Origin: an uncultured Collinsella sp.
GTDB lineage: Bacteria > Actinomycetota > Coriobacteriia > Coriobacteriales > Coriobacteriaceae
Assembly (NCBI GenBank): GCA_902495525.1
Contig: CABUXL010000085.1
Location: 1 to 6,842 of the forward strand
DNA length: 6,842 nucleotides
Reading direction: 5' to 3'
Shown here: positions 1-6,842 of the stretch, one piece after another
Layout: each line of letters begins with the position of its first letter
Numbering within the stretch: position 1 is the stretch's first letter
The notes under the pieces: generated by a model
Databases searched by the model: none
Seen by the model: only the letters and a program-made list of their open reading frames with translations
What the model was told of the DNA's origin: nothing
Program-made: the position numbers and the translations under genes

Positions 1-85
1 ACGGGTCAAGATGCACTAGGCCTGGACGAAGTCCGGGCCCGCGCCTTTAGACGCGAGCCCGGGGCCCGTGGGTTATACCCTAAGA
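1..85. other. GC-rich region of clustered short hairpins, no supported gene
   Basis: No coding region is convincing here. Several short inverted repeats lie side by side. GGAC (24-27) pairs with GTCC (31-34). Bases 34-43 pair with 52-61 with one C-A mismatch around an 8-base loop. GGGT (70-73) pairs with ACCC (77-80). CGGGCCC at 34-40 can instead pair with GGGCCCG at 62-68, so two mutually exclusive folds are possible. This could be the 3' end of a structured transcript or a terminator cluster belonging to a gene left of the window. I do not recognise it as tRNA, tmRNA, SRP RNA or RNase P RNA. A frame ending in TAG at 17-19 could be the tail of an upstream gene, but only five codons are visible. 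Confidence 0.35.
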
Positions 86-88
86 GCA

Positions 89-111
89 AACCACCCTTTT
101 TAAGGGTGGTT
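89..111 (+). terminator. Terminator-like stem-loop upstream of oppA
   Basis: AACCACCCTT at 89-98 and AAGGGTGGTT at 102-111 form a perfect 10-bp stem with a 3-base TTT loop. The following bases (TTCTGATTT) are T-rich but are not a clean T-run. It probably insulates the opp operon from whatever is transcribed to the left. Because the hairpin is symmetric it could act in either direction, and the strand given is the likelier one. Confidence 0.5.
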
Positions 112-356
112 CTGATTTACATATTCGTAACAGAGTCAAAAATATCACCACATACTGCGCCCAACTAAAGAAATTCTTGACCGTTAACCGGAATTAGCCC
201 CAAATCGTGCATAAAATGCGCTACTGTATTGCAAAACGTTGGCCTGTTGTGCATAACCAGCCATAGCAGCGGGCAGCGTTTTGATGGTTCGGATCGGATT
301 GTCTCGACATGTGTCCGACTGAACATTTCTTTGTCCTATCTCATAAGGAGGATGGC
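112..356 (+). promoter_or_regulatory. oppA leader and presumed promoter region
   Basis: This gene-free stretch is more AT-rich than its surroundings and ends at the oppA ribosome binding site, so it should hold the operon promoter. The best single elements are TTGACC at 177-182 (-35-like) and TAAAAT at 212-217 (five of six matches to TATAAT). They are 29 bases apart, too far for one sigma-70 promoter, so they are not a matched pair. A second weak candidate is TTGCAA at 229-234 with CATAAC at 252-257 (17-base spacer). A small palindrome, GCAT-AAA-ATGC at 209-219, overlaps the -10-like box and could be an operator. No riboswitch class was recognised. Confidence 0.35.
345..351 (+). promoter_or_regulatory. 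Ribosome binding site that fixes the oppA start
   Basis: AAGGAGG, nearly a full anti-Shine-Dalgarno match, ends five bases before ATG at 357. It lies inside the frame that would be read from the earlier in-frame ATG at 309. No comparable site precedes 309, so initiation at 357 is strongly preferred. Confidence 0.85.
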
Positions 357-2033
357 ATGGCTGATTCTATGTTCCACCAGCCCGTTATGGGTCGTCGCGC
401 CTTTGTTGGCGGCACCCTTGCTGCGAGCTCCATGGCTTTTCTTGCCGCATGTGGCAAGAAGGGCGGCGACGCTTCCGGTTCTGAGTCCGGTTCGACGCTG
501 AACTTCTACATCAACAACCCGGTCTGCATCGACCCCTACAACGTCCAGGAGGACCAGGGTACTCAGGTCGAGTATCAGCTCTTTGACGCTCTGACCTCTT
601 ACGACGCCGAGAAGGGCGAGATCGTTCCGCTGGCTTGCGAGTCCTTTGAGTCCAACGACGACGCCACCGAGTTTACCTTCAAGATCAAGAAGGCCAAGTT
701 CCACAACGGTGACGACGTTACCTCTAAGTCCTTCAAGCTCGGTTGGGAGCGTCTGGTCAACACCAAGTCGGCCATCGCTACCGAGTATGGCCCTTCCGAG
801 GTCTCCTATCACCTTTCCATGGTCGAGGGCTATGACGATCTGCTTGCCGGTAACGCCACCGAGCTCAGCGGTGTTACGTGCCCTGACGATGAGACCCTCG
901 TCGTCAAGCTGTCTTCCGCTTACGCCGACTTCCCCTTCGTCGCCTCTCACCCGGCTCTGGCCCCGGTTCCCGAGTGCGCCGAGTCCGATGTCAAGAGCTT
1001 CTACCTTGCCCCGGTCGGTAACGGCCCGTTCATGATGGACGGCAAGTGGGAGGATGGCCAGGAGATCAACGTCAAGAAGTTCGACGATTACTATGGCGAC
1101 AAGGCCAAGATCGATGGCATCCACTTCCAGGTCATCAAGGACATGGAGACCGCTTACAAGGAGTTCCAGGCCGGTAACCTCGATGTCTGCGACGTTCCCG
1201 TCGCTCAGATCGATGCCGCCAAGAAGGATCGCGGCGTGTCCAAGGACGGCTACACCATGGGTGACGGCGAGCGCATGCTGCTCGGCGCCGAGCCTTCCAC
1301 CTACTACCTGACCTGCAACAACACGGCCGAGCCGTTCAACAACGCTGACCTGCGTAGGGGTATCTCCCTGGCCATTAACCGTGAGGCCATCTGCAAGACC
1401 ATCTTCAAGGGTACCCGTACCCCCGCCGACGGCATTGTTCCTCCGGGCATCGATGGCTACAAGGAGGGCGCATGGGAGTTCTGCGCCTACGACGTCGACA
1501 AGGCTAACGAGTACCTCGACAAGGTTGCTCCTGCCGGTGCCAACGGTGACCGTGGCATTAGTGTGACCCTTTCCTACAACCAGGACGGTGGCCACAAGGA
1601 GATCATGGAGTCCATCATCGGCGACCTCGCCAAGGTTGGCGTTACCGCTGTCTCCGATACCCCCGAGTGGTCTGCCCTGCTCGAGCAGTATCAGAACTTC
1701 AACTATCAGTTCGGTCGTCTGGGCTGGATTGCCGACTACCCGATCATGGACAACTTCCTGTATCCGCTGTTCCACTCCGACTCCCTCGGTGGCGACAACC
1801 GCTCTGGTTACAACAACCCCGAGTTCGACGCCAAGGTCGACGAGGCTCGCACTACGGTTGACGACAAGGAGCGCGTCGCTAAGATGCAGGAGGCCGATGC
1901 AATGGTCGCTGCCGACTGCCCGGTCATCCCGGTGATGTTCTACACGCACACCATCGCCGGCTCCGATCGCATCAAGCACCTCTATGTCGATCCGCAGAAG
2001 CACGCCGATCTGGGTACCGCTGAGCTCGCTTAA
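357..2033 (+). CDS. oppA: Oligopeptide ABC transporter substrate-binding lipoprotein OppA
   Basis: This is the peptide-capturing subunit of the importer, tethered to the outer face of the membrane; it hands peptides to OppB/OppC. It is 558 aa from ATG 357, normal for the SBP_bac_5 (peptide/nickel-binding) family. The N-terminus has twin arginines in GRRAFVGG (R13, R14), a hydrophobic stretch, then the lipobox LAAC with lipidated Cys32. This looks like a Tat-type or Tat-like lipoprotein signal. A linker rich in Gly, Ser and Asp follows. Family hallmarks include the FTFKIKKAKFHNGD block (from Phe106), LRRGISLAINREAI (332-345) and GWIADYP (456-462). The mature part has nine further cysteines (57, 94, 175, 207, 278, 320, 346, 376, 521), many for an exported protein. 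An ATG at 309 gives a 16-residue longer form but lacks a ribosome binding site. Specificity (dipeptide or oligopeptide) cannot be read from sequence alone; the opp name follows operon structure. Confidence 0.95.
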   Translation: MADSMFHQPVMGRRAFVGGTLAASSMAFLAACGKKGGDASGSESGSTLNFYINNPVCIDPYNVQEDQGTQVEYQLFDALTSYDAEKGEIVPLACESFESNDDATEFTFKIKKAKFHNGDDVTSKSFKLGWERLVNTKSAIATEYGPSEVSYHLSMVEGYDDLLAGNATELSGVTCPDDETLVVKLSSAYADFPFVASHPALAPVPECAESDVKSFYLAPVGNGPFMMDGKWEDGQEINVKKFDDYYGDKAKIDGIHFQVIKDMETAYKEFQAGNLDVCDVPVAQIDAAKKDRGVSKDGYTMGDGERMLLGAEPSTYYLTCNNTAEPFNNADLRRGISLAINREAICKTIFKGTRTPADGIVPPGIDGYKEGAWEFCAYDVDKANEYLDKVAPAGANGDRGISVTLSYNQDGGHKEIMESIIGDLAKVGVTAVSDTPEWSALLEQYQNFNYQFGRLGWIADYPIMDNFLYPLFHSDSLGGDNRSGYNNPEFDAKVDEARTTVDDKERVAKMQEADAMVAADCPVIPVMFYTHTIAGSDRIKHLYVDPQKHADLGTAELA

Positions 2034-2129
2034 GAGTTTGCAGCTTCCGTGAGGGTCAAGTATTTACGTAGACCTCATGGGAAACATACAGTTCTCCCTA
2101 ACCTGGGGTAAACTGGCTGATGGTAATTT

Positions 2130-2162
2130 TGGGATGCCGGTCTGGCGATCGGCATCCCATTT
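2130..2162 (+). terminator. Stem-loop between oppA and oppB, likely partial terminator
   Basis: Bases 2130-2142 pair with 2147-2159 over 13 bp with one G-T wobble and a TGGC loop, followed by TTT. It sits 97 bases after the oppA stop and 30 bases before the oppB start. The T-tract is short, which suits incomplete termination. In many binding-protein-dependent ABC operons such a hairpin after the binding-protein gene keeps the solute receptor more abundant than the channel. Here that role is inferred. No strong promoter for oppB was found in 2034-2189. Confidence 0.6.
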
Positions 2163-2189
2163 AGGTTAATCCCTAGATAGGGGAGTGGT

Positions 2190-3227
2190 ATGGGTAAGTA
2201 CATCGTTAAACGTGTGCTTCAGTTCATCCCGGTGTTTTTGGGCGTTACGCTGATTCTGTTCGCCCTCCAGAATATCGTGCCGGGAGATCCGATCAAGCTG
2301 ATCGGTGGAGACAAGGCTCTGTCCCCCGAGGTGGAGCTTCAGCTTCGTGTTCGCTATCACCTGGTCCAGACGGACGAGGACGGCAACGCGATCCTTGACG
2401 AGAACGGCGACCCCGTTCAAACGTCGCTCGTGGACCGTTACTTGTATTACATGAACGGCCTGCTTCATGGCGATCTGGGCAATTCGTATCAGCGCAAGCT
2501 GCCGGTTACGGAAATTTTTGCCCAGAAGTATCCGTATACGGTCAAACTTGCCGCGTGCGCCATCGTGCTCGAGGCAATCATGGGTATCGGTGCGGGTATC
2601 ATTTCGGCGGTAAAGCGTTATTCCTTCTGGGATATTTTGGTAACGCTCACCACGTCGATCCTCGTTGCGGTCCCGGCCTTCTGGCTCGGTATGTTGCTGC
2701 AGCTGTTCTTTGGCGTCATCCTCAAGGACGCTACGGGCGGTGCAATCTCCATGCCGATCTCGGGTGCCGGCGGTTCCAGCTCTCAGTATCAGGATTGGAT
2801 GCACTATGTGCTTCCGACCATTACGCTGGCTTCGGTTTCGACCGCTTATGCCGCCCGCATTATGCGCTCGCAGCTGCTTGACGTCATGAACCAGGATTAC
2901 ATCCGTACGGCAAAGGCCAAGGGTCTCTCCAATCGCGCGATCATCGTCAAGCATGCGCTTAAGAATGCACTCATCCCCGTCGTTACCTATATTGGTGTCG
3001 ACTTTGGTGGCATGCTTTCGGGCGCCATCCTGACCGAGACGGTTTTTAACTGGCCCGGTATCGGCTATGAGGTCTATCGCGCCATTAGCATGCGTGACTG
3101 GCCCATCGTTATGGGCGGCGTTACGCTCATCGTCGTCGTCGTCATGGTGATTAACCTGCTCGTCGACATTAGCTATGCATTCCTCGACCCGCGCATCCGC
3201 CTTGGCGGTCCGTCGGATAAGGCCTAA
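2190..3227 (+). CDS. oppB: Oligopeptide ABC transporter permease OppB
   Basis: This is one of the two membrane subunits forming the peptide channel. It has 345 aa, slightly longer than the usual 306-340, and belongs to the BPD_transp_1 family. Segment order is: TM1 near 9-30 ending in the OppB-typical PGDPI; a large outside loop to about 115 with an acidic insert (TDEDGNAILDENGDP); TM2 at 118-141; long hydrophobic runs at 147-179; a Gly/Ser-rich loop; TM4 from about 204; TM5 near 263-288; and a last TM from about 305 ending in the conserved FLDPRIR. The EAA loop that docks on the ATPase is DYIRTAKAKGLSNRAI, with the invariant Gly at 245. The start has GGGGAG four bases upstream. It follows oppA and the intercistronic hairpin, and is 14 bases from oppC. 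DppB is the alternative name; its role as a peptide permease is secure. Confidence 0.95.
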   Translation: MGKYIVKRVLQFIPVFLGVTLILFALQNIVPGDPIKLIGGDKALSPEVELQLRVRYHLVQTDEDGNAILDENGDPVQTSLVDRYLYYMNGLLHGDLGNSYQRKLPVTEIFAQKYPYTVKLAACAIVLEAIMGIGAGIISAVKRYSFWDILVTLTTSILVAVPAFWLGMLLQLFFGVILKDATGGAISMPISGAGGSSSQYQDWMHYVLPTITLASVSTAYAARIMRSQLLDVMNQDYIRTAKAKGLSNRAIIVKHALKNALIPVVTYIGVDFGGMLSGAILTETVFNWPGIGYEVYRAISMRDWPIVMGGVTLIVVVVMVINLLVDISYAFLDPRIRLGGPSDKA

Positions 3228-3241
3228 GGGAGGTACGTCTC

Positions 3242-4177
3242 ATGCAGGAAACTGATTCTCAGTCTCAGGAGCAGGCTACCGCCACCAAGGCCGCATCTGC
3301 TCCCGCCAAGTCCCGCACGCTGTGGGGTGACGCTTTTAAGCGTCTTCGCAAGAACAAGCTCGCCGTTATCGGTGTCTGCTGGATCATCATCGTCGTTTTG
3401 GTTGCCCTGACCGCAGATCTGTGGGCTAAGCCCTGGCTCGGTTCGCCGACGGCTTCCGACTCGACCACCATGGCCGAGACGTCGCTGTTGGCTCCGTGTG
3501 CAGAGCACCCGTTTGGCACCGACGCCCTTGGTCGCGACATTCTCGTCCGCGTTATCTACGGTGCACGCGTTTCGCTGTCCGTCGGCATTATGGCCACCGC
3601 GATCTCCACGGTGATCGGTCTGGTCATGGGTGCTCTGGCCGGTTTCTACGGCGGGATCTGGGATACGATCATCATGCGCTGTGCGGACATCTTCCTGGCG
3701 TTCCCGTACGTGCTGTTCGTTGTCGCCATGATCGCCGTTATCGGCCGTGGTCTTCAGAACGTCTTTATCGCCATCGGTATTCTCGGCTGGCCTTCGATTG
3801 CGCGCGTCTTCCGCTCTGCAATCTTGACGGTCAAAGAAAACGACTATGTTGACGCTGCGCGCGCGATGGGTGCATCTGATGCTCGTATCGTAGTGCGTCA
3901 CATCTTCCCGAACTCCGTCGCCTCCATCGTGGTCTACGCGACCATGAACATTGGTGGCGCCATTCTGACCGAGTCCGCTCTGTCCTTCCTCGGCATGGGC
4001 GTTATTCCGCCTACGCCTTCGTGGGGCTCCATGATTCAGGACGGTCAGCAGTATCTTCTGACTGCTCCCTGGATGATGATCATGCCCGGTCTGGCAATTC
4101 TCTCGACGGTGCTCGCCTTCACCCTGCTGGGTGACGGTCTGCGCGACGCCCTCGACGTCAAGATGAAGGACGCATAA
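3242..4177 (+). CDS. oppC: Oligopeptide ABC transporter permease OppC
   Basis: This is the second channel subunit, partner of OppB. It has 311 aa, typical for OppC/DppC. A cytoplasmic N-terminal tail rich in Gln, Ala and Lys (1-40) leads to TM1 (about 41-63). An outside loop ends in the strongly conserved FGTDALGRD block (91-99), which precedes the BPD_transp_1 core. The EAA coupling loop is DAARAMGASDARI (204-216) with Gly210. After it comes the family block ILTESALSFLGMG, then PPTPSWG, and a final hydrophobic helix ending GDGLRDALD. The ribosome binding site GGGAGG (3228-3233) overlaps the base after the oppB stop and lies 8 bases before ATG. The oppD start is 2 bases after its stop, so translation is probably coupled. 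Confidence 0.95.
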   Translation: MQETDSQSQEQATATKAASAPAKSRTLWGDAFKRLRKNKLAVIGVCWIIIVVLVALTADLWAKPWLGSPTASDSTTMAETSLLAPCAEHPFGTDALGRDILVRVIYGARVSLSVGIMATAISTVIGLVMGALAGFYGGIWDTIIMRCADIFLAFPYVLFVVAMIAVIGRGLQNVFIAIGILGWPSIARVFRSAILTVKENDYVDAARAMGASDARIVVRHIFPNSVASIVVYATMNIGGAILTESALSFLGMGVIPPTPSWGSMIQDGQQYLLTAPWMMIMPGLAILSTVLAFTLLGDGLRDALDVKMKDA

Positions 4178-4179
4178 GG

Positions 4180-5270
4180 ATGAAGAAGAACAAGAACTAT
4201 GTGGACCTGAAGGACCAGCCGGTTCCCGAGGGCCAGCATCTGCTCGAGGTCGATGACCTTAAGATGTATTTCCATACCGAGGATGGTGTCGTTCGCGCTG
4301 TCGACGGTGTGTCCTACACGCTCGATCGCGGCGAGACCCTGGGTGTCGTCGGTGAGTCCGGCTCCGGTAAGTCCGTGACCGCCATGACCATCATGGGCCT
4401 CATCTCGATGCCTCCGGGAAAGATCGAGGGCGGCGACGTTCGCTATCGCGGTCGTTCTATCCTCGAGATGACCGAGGAAGAGATGCAGCACATTCGCGGA
4501 AACGACATCGCGATGATCTTCCAGGATCCTATGACCTCCTTGAACCCGGTCTATAAGATCGGCAAGCAGGTGGGCGAGGGCCTTCGTCTGCACCGTGGCT
4601 ACTCCAAGCAGGAGGCGCTCAAGCGCGCTACCGAGCTTTTGGACCTCGTGGGTATCCCCGAGCCCGAGAAGCGCGTCAATGAGTATCCGCACCAGTTCTC
4701 CGGCGGTATGCGTCAGCGTGTCATGATCGCTATGGCTCTTGCCTGCGATCCCGATATCCTGATTGCCGACGAGCCCACGACGGCTCTGGACGTTACCATT
4801 CAGGCTCAGATTATCGAGCTCATGCAGGAAATGCAGGAGAAGAACGGCAACGCCATCATCATGATTACCCATGACCTGGGCGTCGTTGCCGATATGGCCG
4901 ATAAGATCATGGTTATGTACGCCGGCCGTCCCGTCGAGTTCGGTACTGCTGAGGAAATCTTCTACGAGAGTCGCCACCCCTACACCTGGGGCCTTATCCG
5001 CTCCATCCCGGAGCAGGCCATCGAAGAGAAGAAGCCGCTTACGCCGATTCACGGCAACCCGCCTTCGCTCATGAACCTGCCTGAGGGCTGCGTGTTCTCG
5101 CCTCGTTGTCCCTATGCGACGGACAAGTGCCGCAAGCAGCGCCCCGAGCGCGTTGTCACCGAGTCTGGTCATTACTCTGCGTGCCACTACTCCGGTGACC
5201 CCGAGTTCCTCAAGAACGCTCCTGAGACGTCCCGTACGCGCAAGGATTCCAAGAAGGGAGGCGAGGCGTA

Positions 5271-5271
<1 letters not shown>
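4180..5271 (+). CDS. oppD: Oligopeptide ABC transporter ATP-binding protein OppD
   Basis: This is one of two cytoplasmic ATPases that drive peptide import by docking on the EAA loops of OppB/OppC. It has 363 aa, somewhat longer than the usual ~330 because of an N-terminal lead and a Lys/Arg-rich tail. Motifs in order: Walker A GESGSGKS (58-65), Q-loop FQDP (Gln115), ABC signature FSGGMRQR (173-180), Walker B ILIADEP with Asp197-Glu198, and switch His231. The C-terminal oligo_HPY extension has the HPYTWGL block and four cysteines at 304, 310, 317 and 335 (CX5CX6CX17C). This cysteine pattern is associated with an iron-sulfur cluster in some OppD/DppD proteins. The likely ribosome binding site is AAGGA at 4166-4170, inside the end of oppC. 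The stop overlaps the oppF start by one base. Confidence 0.95.
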
Positions 5272-6299
<1,028 letters not shown>

Positions 6300-6354
6300 T
6301 AGGTTGTTTGTCCGGGCCCGTGCTGGACTTAGTTTTCAGAACGTCCTCGACCAT

Positions 6355-6403
6355 GGAAACCCCCTTATCCTGCTCCTTCGGAGCCGCGGATAAGGGGGTT
6401 TCC
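6355..6403. terminator. Strong symmetric hairpin between convergent oppF and transposase gene
   Basis: GGAAACCCCCTTATCC (6355-6370) and GGATAAGGGGGTTTCC (6388-6403) are perfect 16-bp inverted repeats. The 17-base loop contains its own 5-bp stem, GCTCC-TTC-GGAGC (6372-6384). The G5 run followed by TTT reads the same on both strands, so it can act as a bidirectional terminator. It lies 55 bases after oppF and 13 bases before the stop of the convergent gene. The T-tract is only three bases, but the stem is by far the strongest in the window. The remaining bases 6300-6354 and 6404-6416 show nothing I can name. Confidence 0.8.
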
Positions 6404-6416
6404 TGGTCTGACGCTC

Positions 6417-6842
6417 CTATTTGGCAAGGTGTTTTTTAGAATCCATTTTGCGCTCGGCCTCGAAGGCCTGCCTGTCCCAATCGAGCGGAAGTCCGGCCTC
6501 GACCCATGCCTCGTAGGCCCTCCTTATGGGCTTGAGCTCCCTTTGGCCCCTCTCCAGCATCGAGATGTGCTTCTCGCTGGTGCCCAGTATGGACGCCGCC
6601 CTCACCTGGCTGACCTTCGCCGCGCGCCTGGCCGCCACGAGCTCCGAGGCGTCCTCGGGCCTCCTGATCTCGTGCGGGCGCATCAGCGCCCGGTACGCCT
6701 CCCTGGCCACGTAGCGCTTGAGGCACCTCATGACCTCCCTGTCGCTCTTTCCCCGCGCCCTCGCCCTCTCGGCGTACTCGGCGGTCTCGGGGTCGCGCAT
6801 GACCCTCTGCCTCGCGATCTCGTGCAGCGCGCTGTTCGCCTG
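6417..6842 (-). CDS. IS110-family transposase, 3' part, fused to a Cro/XRE helix-turn-helix domain (partial)
   Basis: The gene runs off the right edge; only the last 141 codons are visible, open from 6842 to TAG at 6417-6419. Numbering from the window edge, residues 4-53 match the C-terminal end of IS110/IS116/IS902 transposases: NSALHEIARQRV, then RDPETAEYAERARARGKS, then REVMRCLKRYVAREAYRAL. IS110 enzymes are DEDD/serine recombinases guided by a bridge RNA; the catalytic parts would lie outside the window. After a short linker, residues 67-104 form a standard Cro/C1-type fold with SQ..AA..LG.S...IS.LERG (78-99). A Trp-containing helix and a Lys-rich tail (KMDSKKHLAK) follow. The ATG at 6800 would make a 127-aa stand-alone protein, but it falls inside the transposase motif, so it is not the preferred start. 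Arginine is encoded by AGG in 16 of 23 cases, unlike the opp genes. It converges on oppF. Confidence 0.75.
   Translation of the reverse strand, partial: QANSALHEIARQRVMRDPETAEYAERARARGKSDREVMRCLKRYVAREAYRALMRPHEIRRPEDASELVAARRAAKVSQVRAASILGTSEKHISMLERGQRELKPIRRAYEAWVEAGLPLDWDRQAFEAERKMDSKKHLAK
6417..6842 (-). mobile_element. One end of an IS110-family insertion sequence (extends past the window)
   Basis: The element is inferred from the transposase 3' end. Its exact boundary is not visible: IS110 elements lack classical terminal inverted repeats and usually make no target duplication. The end must lie between the oppF stop (6299) and about 6450. Only 117 bases separate the two stop codons and a terminator hairpin fills part of them, so a full bridge RNA is unlikely on this side. 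It would more probably sit upstream of the transposase, beyond the right edge. Confidence 0.5.

Noticed and set aside
2..19. Possible C-terminus (RVKMH, stop TAG) of an upstream gene
   Set aside because: Only five codons are visible and another frame is also open from base 1 to 168. Neither can be supported as coding.
31..41. GTCCGGGCCCG repeated at 6310-6320
   Set aside because: An 11-base match is expected by chance in a window this size, and the GC-palindromic core is common in GC-rich intergenic hairpins.
177..217. TTGACC and TAAAAT read as one sigma-70 promoter
   Set aside because: The spacer is 29 bases, far outside the 16-18 base optimum.
309..356. In-frame upstream ATG extending OppA by 16 residues
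   Set aside because: No ribosome binding site precedes 309. AAGGAGG at 345-351 points to ATG 357, and the extra residues would put an odd polar lead before the signal peptide.
336..2003. Very long antisense open frame (555 codons) covering oppA, with similar ones opposite oppD and oppF
   Set aside because: These arise from the strong third-position GC bias of the sense genes. The sense frames encode clear Opp proteins, and the antisense translations show no family motif.
6417..6800. Stand-alone HigA-like antitoxin starting at ATG 6800
   Set aside because: The frame continues upstream to the window edge, and both sides of this ATG match the IS110 C-terminal block, so it is most likely an internal methionine. 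No toxin gene is visible beside it.

Overview
The window looks like a chromosomal segment of a moderately GC-rich Gram-positive anaerobe. The best guess is Collinsella or a close relative (Coriobacteriia, Actinomycetota), from the codon style, the protein sequences and the AGGAGG-type ribosome binding sites. This assignment comes from pattern recognition, not from a search.

Positions 1-356 carry no gene I can support. The first ~111 bases are a GC-rich run of small hairpins ending in a perfect 10-bp terminator-like stem-loop. The rest (112-356) is a more AT-rich leader and promoter region for the next operon. Positions 357-6299 hold a complete five-gene oligopeptide ABC importer, oppA-oppB-oppC-oppD-oppF, all on the + strand. 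OppA is a lipid-anchored peptide-binding protein, OppB and OppC form the membrane channel, and OppD and OppF are the two ATPases. oppA is separated from oppB by 156 bases containing a 13-bp stem-loop. That is a plausible partial terminator, allowing binding protein to be made in excess of the channel and ATPase subunits. oppB, oppC, oppD and oppF are packed with gaps of 14 and 2 bases and a final 1-base TAATG overlap, so they should be translated from one message. A very strong, symmetric 16-bp hairpin at 6355-6403 closes the operon.

Positions 6417-6842, on the - strand and converging on oppF, hold the 3' end of a gene of different character. Its first visible residues match the C-terminal end of IS110-family transposases (bridge-RNA recombinases). 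The same open frame then continues into a clear Cro/XRE-type helix-turn-helix domain and a short basic tail. Its arginine codons are mostly AGG, unlike the CGC/CGT-rich opp genes, which fits a recently acquired mobile element. The IS110 recombinase/helix-turn-helix fusion is the most unusual item in the window. The rest of the element, including the catalytic domains and probably the guide RNA, lies beyond the right edge.
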